Assembly (NCBI RefSeq): GCF_004364435.1
Contig: NZ_SOCT01000001.1
Span: 1,041,936 to 1,105,935 of the forward strand
Reading direction: 5' to 3'
DNA from: Pseudomonas sp. LP_7_YM
Lineage (GTDB): Bacteria > Pseudomonadota > Gammaproteobacteria > Pseudomonadales > Pseudomonadaceae
DNA: 64,000 bases
A program made the translations under genes and the position numbers. How positions within the stretch are numbered: position 1 is the first letter of the stretch; every line of letters starts with the position of its first letter. The notes under the pieces are model-generated. The model was not told the DNA's origin. It ran no database searches and saw nothing but the letters and a program-made list of their open reading frames with translations. This document shows, one piece after another, positions 1 through 8,283 of the stretch.

Positions 1-1104
1 CGGTACCAGCACGATCAGCAAGGTCAGGATCAGGTTGATGAACTGCGAGATGAAGTCGCCGGAGGCGCCGACCGCCGTGATGCAGCAACCCGTCAGAATC
101 ACACTGGCCAGCGCCACACGCACCTTGATGCTCGGTGTCCAGTTGCCGGCGAAGGTCTGGATCGAGGTCACGATCGAGAGCACCGCGCCGTACAGGTTCA
201 GCGCGTTGTGGCTGATGATGTTGAGCAGAAACAGCAGCATCAGAATCGGCCCGAGAAAACCCGTAGCCTGTTTCACCGCGTCCATCGCCTGGGTGCCTTC
301 AGGTGTCGCGAGCACCGCCACCGCACCGAAGCTGAACGACAGGATCGTGCCCAGTGTCGCGCCGAAATACGTCGCCCAGAAAGGCTTGGCGATGCCGATG
401 TCGCAAGGCAGGTAGCGCGAATAGTCCGACACGTACGGCGAAAAGCTGATCTGCCAGATGATCCCCAGACAAATCGTCGCCAGCCAGCCGGAAAGGTTGA
501 AGCTGCCGCGACTGAAAAAGTCCTGCGGTAGGTTCTGGCTGAACATCATGATGAACCCGGCCAGCAATGCTGCACCCATGACCCAGGTGCCGACGCGGTT
601 GAGGGTATGGATGAAGCGATAGCCGATCACCCCGATGGCGGTTGCGCTCAGTGCGCCAATGACCACGCCGACCGGCAGCGGCACCCCAGGCAGCATCCCG
701 TGAATCGACTGCCCGGCCAGGACGATGTTGGAGATGAAAAAACCCACGTAAATCAGGGCGGCAAAGAACACGATCAGTAATGCGCCGTAGCGACCGAACT
801 GGCCCCGGCTCTGCACCATCTGCGGGATGCCCATGCGCGGGCCCTGTGCCGAGGCCAGTGCGATCACCACGCCACCGATCATGTGACCGATCGCGATTGC
901 GATCAGCCCCCAAAGCAGATTCAAGTGGAACACCTGAACCACCATCGCCCCGGTGACGATGGGCAGTGGCGCGATATTGGTACTGAACCACAACGTGAAC
1001 AGGTCGCGCGCCTTGCCATGGCGTTCAGCCAGGGGCACGTAGTCGACGGTGTGATTCTCAATCAAGGGTGCAGCGTTGCCGCCGTTTGAATCGGAAGTAG
1101 TCAT
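1..1104 (-). CDS. NCS1 family nucleobase/cytosine-type permease (C-terminus outside window)
   Basis: This is a polytopic inner-membrane transporter of the nucleobase:cation symporter-1 family, which takes up cytosine, hydantoins, allantoin and similar N-heterocycles. The reading frame starts at an ATG complementary to 1102-1104 and stays open to the window edge, giving about 368 residues with many hydrophobic segments. The N-terminal part reads DLFTLWFSTNIAPLPIVTGA, a typical NCS1 first-helix region, and later GPRMGIPQMVQSRGQFG, a conserved loop of CodB/PucI-like carriers. It diverges from the flavin reductase and monooxygenase genes, and a GGTATGCC-type site sits about 130 bp upstream of its start. 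The substrate cannot be read from sequence; the neighbours suggest an N-containing ring compound. The C-terminus is missing because the window ends. Confidence 0.88.
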   Translation of the reverse strand, partial: MTTSDSNGGNAAPLIENHTVDYVPLAERHGKARDLFTLWFSTNIAPLPIVTGAMVVQVFHLNLLWGLIAIAIGHMIGGVVIALASAQGPRMGIPQMVQSRGQFGRYGALLIVFFAALIYVGFFISNIVLAGQSIHGMLPGVPLPVGVVIGALSATAIGVIGYRFIHTLNRVGTWVMGAALLAGFIMMFSQNLPQDFFSRGSFNLSGWLATICLGIIWQISFSPYVSDYSRYLPCDIGIAKPFWATYFGATLGTILSFSFGAVAVLATPEGTQAMDAVKQATGFLGPILMLLFLLNIISHNALNLYGAVLSIVTSIQTFAGNWTPSIKVRVALASVILTGCCITAVGASGDFISQFINLILTLLIVLVP

Positions 1105-1232
1105 CGTTTCGCCTATTTCTTGTCTTTGTGCGTAGCTAAAACCATGAAGCGAAGCCGGTGAACCGAAGATCCCGATGCCGCTTTCGACGTCGTAAACACT
1201 TCCATGCTGTCACGAGCGCGACCACCATATTA

Positions 1233-1242
1233 TGGTATGCCA
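1233..1242. promoter_or_regulatory. GGTATACC-type operator, copy 1 (imperfect)
   Basis: TGGTATGCCA here lies in the context ATTATGGTATGCCAAC. It closely matches the ATTACGGTATACC elements at about 1410 and 1987. It lies between the divergent permease and flavin reductase genes, nearer the permease. A dyad of this kind is typical of a GntR- or TetR-type repressor site; no regulator gene is visible inside the window. Confidence 0.45.
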
Positions 1243-1409
1243 ACATTTTACAACGGGTAGGACGGGTATTTGCAGCGATTGAAAGAGGCAGAAGCGATCT
1301 GAAAAACCGGTTCAGCACTGTCTGGAACGCCGTTCTGCAGTGCGTTGAGACTCTTTTAAAAACACCCTCCGGCCTTGCGGCAAGGACAAAAAATGCTTGC
1401 AAGGCAGGT

Positions 1410-1423
1410 ATTACGGTATACCA
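1410..1423. promoter_or_regulatory. GGTATACC palindromic operator, copy 2
   Basis: ATTACGGTATACCA contains the perfect 8-bp palindrome GGTATACC at 1415-1422. It lies about 60 bp upstream of the chosen flavin reductase start. The same 13 bases, ATTACGGTATACC, recur upstream of the monooxygenase gene, which supports a common regulator. Confidence 0.55.
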
Positions 1424-1482
1424 TCAGACACACAAAACAGATCACTCTTCTCGACAAGGCCACCGTCCGCAGAGGTCGCAAT

Positions 1483-1968
1483 ATGATTGACGCAAACATT
1501 TATAAGAACGTCATGGGCTCCTTCCCTTCCGGCGTGACAGTGATCACCACGCTTAACGACGACGGCGAAGTGGTCGGCCTGACCGCCAGTGCTTTCAGCT
1601 CGCTGTCGATGGACCCACCGCTGGTGCTGTTTTGCCCCAATTACAGCTCCGACTCGTACCCGACCCTGATCAAGAACAAGCGCTTTGCCATTCATCTGCT
1701 GTCCGGCACCCAGCAAAGCGAAGCCTATGCCTTCGCCCGCAAAGGCAAGGACAAGGCCGCCGGTCTTGAGTGGACGCTAAGTGAACGAGGCAACCCGCTG
1801 CTGGCGAACGCCACGGCGATCATCGAATGCGAGTTGTGGCGAGAATACGAAGGCGGCGATCACGCGATCATGGTCGGGGCGGTGAAGAACCTTATCCTGT
1901 CCGAGCAGCCCGCCAGCCCGATGGTGTACTGCCGGGGCAAAATGGGCGCCCTGCCCGCTCTGGCTTGA
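1483..1968 (+). CDS. Flavin reductase family protein (FMN-binding split barrel)
   Basis: This 161-residue cytoplasmic protein belongs to the flavin:NAD(P)H reductase-like family and would supply reduced flavin to a partner monooxygenase. Residues 11-50 carry the family pattern: MGSFPSGVTVITT, then GLTASAFSSLSMDPPLVL. I chose the ATG at 1483 because AGAGGT lies about 7 bases upstream. An upstream in-frame start at 1375 would put the GGTATACC operator inside the gene and adds residues unlike the family. It is followed 87 bp later by a luciferase-like monooxygenase, its probable partner. The likely role is the reductase half of a two-component flavin monooxygenase. Confidence 0.88.
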   Translation: MIDANIYKNVMGSFPSGVTVITTLNDDGEVVGLTASAFSSLSMDPPLVLFCPNYSSDSYPTLIKNKRFAIHLLSGTQQSEAYAFARKGKDKAAGLEWTLSERGNPLLANATAIIECELWREYEGGDHAIMVGAVKNLILSEQPASPMVYCRGKMGALPALA

Positions 1969-1986
1969 AGCACACCGACACCAGGC

Positions 1987-2000
1987 ATTACGGTATACCG
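1987..2000. promoter_or_regulatory. GGTATACC palindromic operator, copy 3
   Basis: ATTACGGTATACCG, with the palindrome GGTATACC at 1992-1999, lies about 55 bp upstream of the monooxygenase start. Thirteen consecutive bases match the copy at 1410. Its position between two co-oriented genes suggests that the monooxygenase has its own regulated promoter. Confidence 0.55.
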
Positions 2001-2055
2001 AAAAACGCCGGACCGTTTCACAGCGCATGGCCAGAATAAATCCGAGGTAAGCGTC

Positions 2056-3093
2056 ATGAAATTTTCGTTGTTCGTACACATGGAACGCTGGGACGACTCA
2101 GTGAGCCACCGCCAGCTGTTCGAAGACCTGACCGAATTGACCCTGATGGCCGAACAAGGCGGCTTCAGCACGGTCTGGATCGGCGAACACCACGCCATGG
2201 AATACACCATTTCCCCGAGCCCGATGCCGCTGCTCGCTTACCTGGCGGCAAAGACCACCACCATTCACCTGGGCGCTGGCACCATCATCGCGCCGTTCTG
2301 GCACCCGCTGCGGGTGGCTGGCGAATGCGCACTGCTGGACGTGATCAGCAATGGCCGCATGGAAGTCGGGCTGGCCCGTGGCGCCTACCAGGTCGAGTTC
2401 GATCGCATGGCCGGCGGCATGCCCGCTTCAGCCGGTGGTCAGGCCCTGCGTGAGATGGTCCCGGTGGTCAAGGCGCTGTGGCAGGGTGACTACGCTCACG
2501 ACGGTGAAATCTGGAAATTCCCTACCTCCACCAGCGTGCCCAAACCGGTAAAGACTCCACCGATGTGGATCGCCGCCCGCGACCCGGATTCGCACAACTT
2601 TGCGGTCAAGAACGGCTGCAACGTGATGGTCACACCGCTGATGAAAGGCGACGAAGAAGTCGTCGATCTGAAGAACAAGTTCGAAGCTGCGCTGGCGAAT
2701 AATCCTGACGTGCCGCGCCCGCAACTGATGGTCCTGCGGCACACCCACGTGCATGCGGACAATGACCCTGAAGGCTGGAAAGTCGGCGCCAGAGCGATCT
2801 CGAAGTTCTACCGCACGTTCGACGCCTGGTTCGGCAACAAGACCACGCCGGTCAACGGCTTTCTCGCGCCGAGCCCGGAAGAGAAATTCGCCGAGCGTCC
2901 CGAGTTCGCCCTGGAAAGCCTGCACAAGACCGCCATGATCGGCACGCCGGAAGAGATTATTCCGCGCATCAAGTATTACCAGGAACTGGGCGTCGACGAA
3001 TTCAGCTTCTGGTGCGACAACAGCTTGCCCCATGCCGAGAAGAAAAAATCCCTGGCGTTGTTCATCAAGCACGTGGTGCCAGCGTTTCGCTGA
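2056..3093 (+). CDS. LLM-class (luciferase-like) flavin-dependent monooxygenase
   Basis: This 345-residue enzyme has the bacterial luciferase fold, using reduced FMN and O2 to oxidise an organic substrate in the cytoplasm. The hallmark WIGEHHAMEY lies at residues 41-50. The middle has GRMEVGLARG, typical of the family's flavin-phosphate region, and the C-terminal part has a conserved MIGTPEEIIPRI segment. A GAGGTAA ribosome binding site precedes the ATG. The gene before it encodes the matching flavin reductase, and the divergent NCS1 permease suggests that the substrate is an imported nitrogen heterocycle or amide. RutA-like pyrimidine opening is one possibility, but no other rut gene is present. 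Confidence 0.88.
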   Translation: MKFSLFVHMERWDDSVSHRQLFEDLTELTLMAEQGGFSTVWIGEHHAMEYTISPSPMPLLAYLAAKTTTIHLGAGTIIAPFWHPLRVAGECALLDVISNGRMEVGLARGAYQVEFDRMAGGMPASAGGQALREMVPVVKALWQGDYAHDGEIWKFPTSTSVPKPVKTPPMWIAARDPDSHNFAVKNGCNVMVTPLMKGDEEVVDLKNKFEAALANNPDVPRPQLMVLRHTHVHADNDPEGWKVGARAISKFYRTFDAWFGNKTTPVNGFLAPSPEEKFAERPEFALESLHKTAMIGTPEEIIPRIKYYQELGVDEFSFWCDNSLPHAEKKKSLALFIKHVVPAFR

Positions 3094-3110
3094 TTGATTC
3101 AGAGTGCAAA

Positions 3111-3129
3111 GCCCGGCCAAAGACCGGGC
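3111..3129. terminator. GC-rich hairpin after the monooxygenase gene
   Basis: GCCCGG and CCGGGC pair around a 7-base loop (CCAAAGA). Only short T runs flank it, so it is a weak candidate terminator for the monooxygenase gene or the convergent gene that ends at 3249. Confidence 0.35.
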
Positions 3130-3248
3130 AATGTGCGCAGGTGTGCAGCGCGCGCATCAGCGGGGTTCCGGGGCACTGCGGTGAGCACAGACTTGCGCGA
3201 GAAAGCCTGCAGGCCTGAGCGATCCCACGCCTGCAGCAATCAATTGAG

Positions 3249-4049
3249 TTAACCGAACAACGCTTGAATCTGCGGGTAACCCAGGGAACTCTGGGTCACT
3301 GTCTCCGAGCGCCCATTTTCAAGGAAATCACGACCCAGCTGTTCGGCAAGGCTCAATACGCTCTGCGCGACGCTGGCCCCGGCACTCAGGCGGCGCACGC
3401 CCAGTTTCGCCAGTTCATCCGCCGCCGGCAGCCCGGCCCGGGCCAGCACGTTGATCGGCAGGTCGATGCCCTGAACGATGGTCTTGATTTCTTCAACCTC
3501 GACCAGCGCAGCGACGAAAAGACCATCGGCACCGGCCTGCTGATACAGTTGACCACGCTTCAAGGTTTCCTCCACCCGCAGCTCTTCGGTCACCAGACTC
3601 GCCAGGTATACGTCAGTGCGCGCGTTGATGAACACCTCCAGCCCGCTGTTGGCCGCCATGTTCTTGATCGCCTCGATCTTGCGCGCCAGCCGTTGCGGAT
3701 CGTCGGAACCGTCTTCCAGATTGACGCCCACCGCGCCGACGTCCAGTACTCGCTTGACGTTTTCCGCGACCGTCTGCGGATCGTCCGAATAACCATTTTC
3801 GAGGTCCACGGTCAGCGGTACTTTGATCAGCCGGGCGATGTGGGCGGCGACGCCGACAGACATTTCAATCGCAAACACCCGCCCATCGGCATAGCCCTGG
3901 GACCACGCCACCCCGGCGCTGGTGGTGGCAATGGCTGTCGCGCCGAGACTTTCGAACAGGCGCGCGCTCCCGGCATCCCAGGCATTGGGCAGGCGCAGAA
4001 CGGAGGATTGATGGTGCAGGTCACGAAAGGTCTTGGCAGAAGCAGGCAT
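3249..4049 (-). CDS. Isocitrate lyase / PEP mutase family protein
   Basis: This 266-residue TIM-barrel protein belongs to the PEP mutase/isocitrate lyase superfamily, which makes or breaks C-C or P-C bonds next to a carboxylate using Mg2+. Visible family signatures are LPNAWDAGSARLFE near the N-terminus, VDLENGYSDD, GVNLEDGSDD and VFINARTDVYL. The exact reaction is not predictable; relatives include oxaloacetate decarboxylases and 2-methylisocitrate lyase-like enzymes. The ATG at 4049 is chosen because GGAG lies 7 bases upstream; in-frame ATGs at 4055 and 4061 are alternatives. It stands alone between convergent and co-oriented genes. Confidence 0.82.
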   Translation of the reverse strand: MPASAKTFRDLHHQSSVLRLPNAWDAGSARLFESLGATAIATTSAGVAWSQGYADGRVFAIEMSVGVAAHIARLIKVPLTVDLENGYSDDPQTVAENVKRVLDVGAVGVNLEDGSDDPQRLARKIEAIKNMAANSGLEVFINARTDVYLASLVTEELRVEETLKRGQLYQQAGADGLFVAALVEVEEIKTIVQGIDLPINVLARAGLPAADELAKLGVRRLSAGASVAQSVLSLAEQLGRDFLENGRSETVTQSSLGYPQIQALFG

Positions 4050-4154
4050 TTTCATCTCCATTGAGTGGCGTGCACGCACATGATCCGTGACAGCAGGCTC
4101 ATATGCCTGGCCGACACATGCAGAGGTTCAGCCCCTTTTCGCGAAGACCTGAAC

Positions 4155-4178
4155 AGCCACGGCTTGCAATGCGTGGCT
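4155..4178. terminator. Hairpin downstream of ogt
   Basis: AGCCACG and CGTGGCT form a 7-bp stem just past the ogt stop codon. There is no clear T run, so it may be a weak terminator or only a stable mRNA end. Confidence 0.35.
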
Positions 4179-4182
4179 GAGT

Positions 4183-4722
4183 CTAGAACAGCGAGGTCTG
4201 GATCGGCAGAGGATTTTGCGTGCGTCTTTTCACAAGCGTCGGCACGCCGCCTTCCAGCGTCAACAGCATTTGCTTGGTTGTCAGCCCACCGGCAAAACCG
4301 GTCAGCGCCCCGGAACTGCCAATCACCCGATGACAAGGAGCGACGATGGAAATCGGGTTCCGGCCATTGGCCGCTCCCACTGCGCGCACGGCTGCGGGGT
4401 TACCGATCTGAATGGCAATCTGCAGATAACTACGGGTCTCCCCAAAGGGGATCGTCAGCAACGCCTGCCAGACCTGTTTCTGAAACTCGGTGCCGTGAAA
4501 TTCCAGCGCCAGATCAAAATAGCTGCGGGCTCCGGCGAAGTATTCGGCCAATTGCTGTTCGGCGCGGTTGAGGATTGCGCTGCCCCGGTCTTCACTCATG
4601 GCGCCAAGCAACACTCGGTTGGGCCGATCGTTTTCCCAGAGGATGGCCGCCAGTGCCGACCCTTTGGCGATCAGTTTCAGCTGGCCCACCGGAGAGTCGA
4701 TGAAGCGGTAAGTGAAGGTCAT
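4183..4722 (-). CDS. ogt: Methylated-DNA--protein-cysteine S-methyltransferase
   Basis: This 179-residue suicide repair protein transfers the alkyl group from O6-alkylguanine (and O4-alkylthymine) in DNA to its own cysteine. The active-site motif PCHRVIGS is present with the acceptor Cys at residue 130, followed by the usual GALTGFAGGLTTKQMLL helix. AGGAG lies upstream of the ATG. It is followed on the same strand by the AlkA-like glycosylase, and a third alkylation-repair gene (Ada-type) sits at about 42.6 kb. It lacks an AraC-type regulatory domain, so it is the constitutive Ogt type rather than Ada. Confidence 0.93.
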   Translation of the reverse strand: MTFTYRFIDSPVGQLKLIAKGSALAAILWENDRPNRVLLGAMSEDRGSAILNRAEQQLAEYFAGARSYFDLALEFHGTEFQKQVWQALLTIPFGETRSYLQIAIQIGNPAAVRAVGAANGRNPISIVAPCHRVIGSSGALTGFAGGLTTKQMLLTLEGGVPTLVKRRTQNPLPIQTSLF

Positions 4723-4806
4723 GGCAAGGCTCCTTGTCTTCGCGATGAGCCCATACTAACGGTCCCGAGATTTAGATCCACCCGGTTCTTGCGTTCGAAT
4801 TCGCGT

Positions 4807-5727
4807 CTATCCGCCCTTGGCCTTGCCTGCCACATCCGCCGCCGAACTCCAGATGTGCAGGGCGGCATAGGCGCGCCACGGTTTCCACGCTTCGGCACGC
4901 GCCTTGTGTAACGTCAGGCGGGTCAGACTCGGGTCCTGCAACGTCATCAGATTCATCAGCACCAGATCCGAAGCCGGCCAGGCATCCGGGTCGCGCCAGG
5001 CACGCATGGCGATGTACTCGACAGTCCAGGGACCGATGCCGGGCATGGCCAATAACTGACGACGCAACTCAGCCACATCGCCTTGACTGACCTTTATTGG
5101 AATTTCGCCACTGGCCACCGCTGCCGCCACGCGTTGCAGGGTTTGCACCCGCTTGCCGGGCATGCCGATCTTGTCCAGATCGACCCGCGCCAGCGCATCG
5201 GGGGTGGGAAAGCGCCAACCCAATTGATCGAACGGACTGTCGGGAACCTGAACCCCTGCCCTTTGCACCAGCCGACCGACGATGGTGGTGGCGCCCTTCA
5301 CACTCACCTGCTGGCCGACGATGGTGCGTACCATCAGCTCGAACCCGGAAAACGCCCCCGGCACACGCAGTCCGGGCCGTCGCCGCACTAACGAAGCCAG
5401 CCACGGATCGGTGGACAGGCAAGCGTCGATCTCATTCGGCATGGCGTGCAGATCGAACATATGCGAAATCGGCTCGACCAGGTCATCGATATGGCGGCTG
5501 ACCTCGCCATGCACAGTCGCCACCAAATGATCACCCTGTGGCGCCATCGCCACCGACAGCGTTCCAAGACTGCCTTTGAACTCGATATTGCGCAGGTACG
5601 CGCCATCAATCACCGCCTCCACGCCCGCTGTCATGCGCGCAGCGAAGAAGTCGAGCATGCGCTGCCAGTCGAAGGGAGGGTTGAACGGTAAGAGGCGGGT
5701 GGCCTGGGGGTAAAGGGTTTCTGGCAT
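4807..5727 (-). CDS. DNA-3-methyladenine glycosylase II (AlkA family)
   Basis: This 306-residue base-excision repair glycosylase removes alkylated purines. The C-terminal half holds the helix-hairpin-helix with its Gly/Pro loop (LLAMPGIGPWTVEYIAMRAW) and the downstream catalytic-type Asp in DAWPASDLVLM. The N-terminal third matches the AlkA N domain (FDWQRMLDFFAARM). The ATG at 5727 is preferred because it begins the family-like sequence MPETLYPQATRLLPF; an upstream GTG at 5775 is possible. It sits 84 bp upstream of ogt on the same strand, giving a small alkylation-repair pair. Confidence 0.88.
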   Translation of the reverse strand: MPETLYPQATRLLPFNPPFDWQRMLDFFAARMTAGVEAVIDGAYLRNIEFKGSLGTLSVAMAPQGDHLVATVHGEVSRHIDDLVEPISHMFDLHAMPNEIDACLSTDPWLASLVRRRPGLRVPGAFSGFELMVRTIVGQQVSVKGATTIVGRLVQRAGVQVPDSPFDQLGWRFPTPDALARVDLDKIGMPGKRVQTLQRVAAAVASGEIPIKVSQGDVAELRRQLLAMPGIGPWTVEYIAMRAWRDPDAWPASDLVLMNLMTLQDPSLTRLTLHKARAEAWKPWRAYAALHIWSSAADVAGKAKGG

Positions 5728-5891
5728 ATGTAAGATTCGGCAGCGATCAGAGTGGCTGAACGCTAACGCAGTCACCGGCGCAATACAAAAGTCATTCTGT
5801 GCGCGCCTTCCGGGCGCGCCGCAGGACCTGGGGGAGTTTTGAGGATTTTCCGGACCTTTTTACGAAACTGAGTCCGTAGAGGCTTGATGCC

Positions 5892-6572
5892 TTATGTCGG
5901 ACACCCTACTGCCCCGTCGTTCAGGTTCTGTTTGTGATTTTCGTACTGCAACGTGGCTTTGCCGTCATTCCATTTCAGGGTCAGGACCAGCACTGAGTCG
6001 AAGTCGTCTCCCATCCAGTCCTTGACCAGTGTGAGGTCCTCGCCCGACGCTTCCTGAGCAACCTTGTTGATCAGTTCCGGCAGATAGCCGTGGGACCAGG
6101 CGGTGTAGATCGTGGCGTCGTGGTATTTGTCGCGCGTCAGCTCGTCGGCCAGATCACTGGTGTCATTGGCGGCGAAATCGATGTTGATCGGCAGGCCGAG
6201 TTTGATTGCGCTGGGGCCGACGGTCATCAGAGGCCGCAGATAGCTGTACGACTGATCGCCATCCCCTTCCTCCACATGGCGGCTCGGATTGGCAGCAAAG
6301 ATGAAGTCGGCCTTGCCAAAGGTCTGCGGCAATACGGTGGACAGGTCGATGGCGCGATTCAAGCCCTGGCAATTCAATTGGCCAAGGCCCAGGTCGGGCT
6401 TCTCGGCGTGTCGCAGAAAAACCAGGGTCTGCGTGCCGTTCTTGGGATCGGCATGAACCGACCTGCCCGCACTGAACCAGAACACCGCTGAACAGATCAG
6501 CAGAATCGGCAAGAGGAAATAGGCAATACGCTGCAGGGCGGAAGAAGAAGCCGGGGGTTTGAAAAAGGTCAT
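5892..6572 (-). CDS. Membrane-anchored histidine phosphatase family protein
   Basis: This protein of about 226 residues has one N-terminal hydrophobic segment (about residues 17-34), so its catalytic part is probably periplasmic. The phosphohistidine motif is LVFLRHAEKP at residues 50-59, and a second catalytic His is likely in TAWSHGYLPELI. Histidine phosphatases with this topology resemble Ais/PmrG-type LPS heptose phosphatases, but the substrate cannot be assigned. The ATG at 6572 was chosen over 6620 because it gives a compact signal anchor. The gene stands alone between alkA and the MFS gene. Confidence 0.72.
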   Translation of the reverse strand: MTFFKPPASSSALQRIAYFLLPILLICSAVFWFSAGRSVHADPKNGTQTLVFLRHAEKPDLGLGQLNCQGLNRAIDLSTVLPQTFGKADFIFAANPSRHVEEGDGDQSYSYLRPLMTVGPSAIKLGLPINIDFAANDTSDLADELTRDKYHDATIYTAWSHGYLPELINKVAQEASGEDLTLVKDWMGDDFDSVLVLTLKWNDGKATLQYENHKQNLNDGAVGCPT

Positions 6573-6783
6573 GATGGCCTGGGTTCTGATGATGCGTGAG
6601 GGGCGTAGTGCCCTTTGCAACGTCCTTGTGAACTGGCATTTCGCTAGCAGATGCAGCCTATCGAAGCTTTATGTCCGTATGAGGAATGCCCATCAGATAT
6701 GAAATAACTTCAGAGGTTGCATGCAAACCGCTGATTTGCCGAATTAATCGCCCGACGGTATGTAAGCAAATGTACCAAAGCCA

Positions 6784-7920
6784 CTAGGCAGTGACCTCGG
6801 GTGCCTTGTACCGGCTGCACGCCAGGGCGCTGACGACCACTGCGATACCCGCCAGGCTGTAGATCCAGGACGGCGATGCAAGGGGCAGCAACACCCCGGC
6901 CAGCAAGGGGCCTACGCCGGCGCCGACATCACGCCAGACGGCATTCCCCGCCAGCGCCTGAACCCTGCCCACCCCCGGATTGCGCTCGGCGACAAGGGTT
7001 GTGACCAGCGGCAATTGCAGTGCACGCAAAATCAGCACTGCGCCTGCGCCGACAATCAGCCAGTGAAAACCAAATGCGGTGAGGGCCAGCGTGGTCAGCG
7101 CCGAAAACAGCACAAGCATGCGCACCGCGCCATAGCTGGCGGCAGCCCGACCACCCAACGGGCTGAGGAGCATTTCCGAGACGTAACGCAGGGCCAGCAA
7201 CACGCCGGCGATGAACACCGCGTTGCCGCCGAGCACTGACTGCGCCTGCAACGACAGACCAAAAATGAACAGCCCGTCCAGCGCAACGCCTTCTATGAAG
7301 GACCACAGTGCGACACTGTCCGGAGCCTTGAAGCGGCGTCCATTAGCACTCGGCATGGCATGGGGAATAGCGGGCAACCCTTTGGCGATCAGCAATCCGG
7401 CCAGAGAGAAGAATGCCAGGATCAGGAAGATCACCCGTGGTCCGAAGTACAGGCTGATCAACGCCCCTATCGGCAAAGCCAGCATGGGGCCGACCGCGAT
7501 GATTGCCCGGGAGGTGCCCGATCTGCGCGCTGCGCCCGCAGGATCCGACGTCGCCAGCGCTTGAGTCGACAGGTTCAGCGCGGCATAACTCAGCCCCCAG
7601 CCCAGCCGCAGGATCAGCAACCACCAAAACCCCGAGATGAAGGAATTGCCCAGCGCGCAGATCATCGAGACAGTCGCCGCCAGCATCACTGCTGCCCGGT
7701 CGCCACGACTCGCGTAAAACCGCACCACATAGCTGTAGCCGAAGATGCGCACCAGGCGGTTGGCGGCGAGCAGTATGCCGGCTTCGGCCAGACTGATACC
7801 AAATGCATCGGCATTCATCGGCAGCAACAGGTACAGCAGGACATCGCTTGGCAGGCAAAAACTCAGCACGGTTGCTGAACGGCGGGAAGCTGAATCGGCA
7901 TCTCGGGCAGTGGCGGACAT
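6784..7920 (-). CDS. MFS transporter
   Basis: This protein of about 378 residues is a major facilitator with about 12 hydrophobic segments. The loop after the second helix reads RLVRIFGYSYVVRFYASRGDR, a variant of the MFS loop 2-3 motif. The length is typical of sugar or drug exporters in the YbjJ/YfcJ-like size class. The ATG at 7920 follows an AGGA about 11 bases upstream; a TTG at 7944 would extend it by eight residues. It is divergent from the sulfonate-type importer genes with a 360-bp spacer. The substrate is unknown. Confidence 0.8.
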   Translation of the reverse strand: MSATARDADSASRRSATVLSFCLPSDVLLYLLLPMNADAFGISLAEAGILLAANRLVRIFGYSYVVRFYASRGDRAAVMLAATVSMICALGNSFISGFWWLLILRLGWGLSYAALNLSTQALATSDPAGAARRSGTSRAIIAVGPMLALPIGALISLYFGPRVIFLILAFFSLAGLLIAKGLPAIPHAMPSANGRRFKAPDSVALWSFIEGVALDGLFIFGLSLQAQSVLGGNAVFIAGVLLALRYVSEMLLSPLGGRAAASYGAVRMLVLFSALTTLALTAFGFHWLIVGAGAVLILRALQLPLVTTLVAERNPGVGRVQALAGNAVWRDVGAGVGPLLAGVLLPLASPSWIYSLAGIAVVVSALACSRYKAPEVTA

Positions 7921-8283
7921 GCGCAGACCATTCCTGTAACACAAATGAAAGACGCAGGATGCAGACGGCTGGCGCAGCTGACAACTGTTTTGATCCCGCC
8001 TCGCAGGTCTCGATAACTAGGCAGGGCGGCACTTCGCAGGCGTTATCAGCCAGTAATCCGCACAGCCAACGCGCCCTGTTTATCCAGCAACAGCGATTCA
8101 ACAGAACGTTTTTCAAGCAACTTCTGCAACAGCGTCGTTCTCCTGAAAACACCCAATCGAAAGCGGAAACCGCTCATGGCACAGAGCCTGCATTATTCCA
8201 TTTACGCAGGCTGACTCGCGCTGACTGCTGGTTTCGAAATAAGCAGTTCCGTGCAGCTTTCACTCCCTTGACTGGACTTGATC
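7921..8283. other. Divergent intergenic region
   Basis: About 360 bp separate the MFS gene from the binding-protein gene. It should hold both promoters. I see no tRNA, clear dyad or convincing small gene in it. Confidence 0.5.

Larger units (their letters stand above)
1105..1482. other. Divergent intergenic region, permease / flavin reductase
   Basis: This stretch of about 380 bp holds the two divergent promoters and two copies of the GGTATACC-type operator. An open frame running into the flavin reductase from 1375 overlaps operator copy 2, and I treat that extension as non-coding. No other gene is apparent. Confidence 0.6.

Noticed and set aside
1375..1482. N-terminal extension of the flavin reductase frame
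   Set aside because: It overlaps the GGTATACC operator and has no ribosome binding site; the internal ATG at 1483 has one and gives the usual family length.
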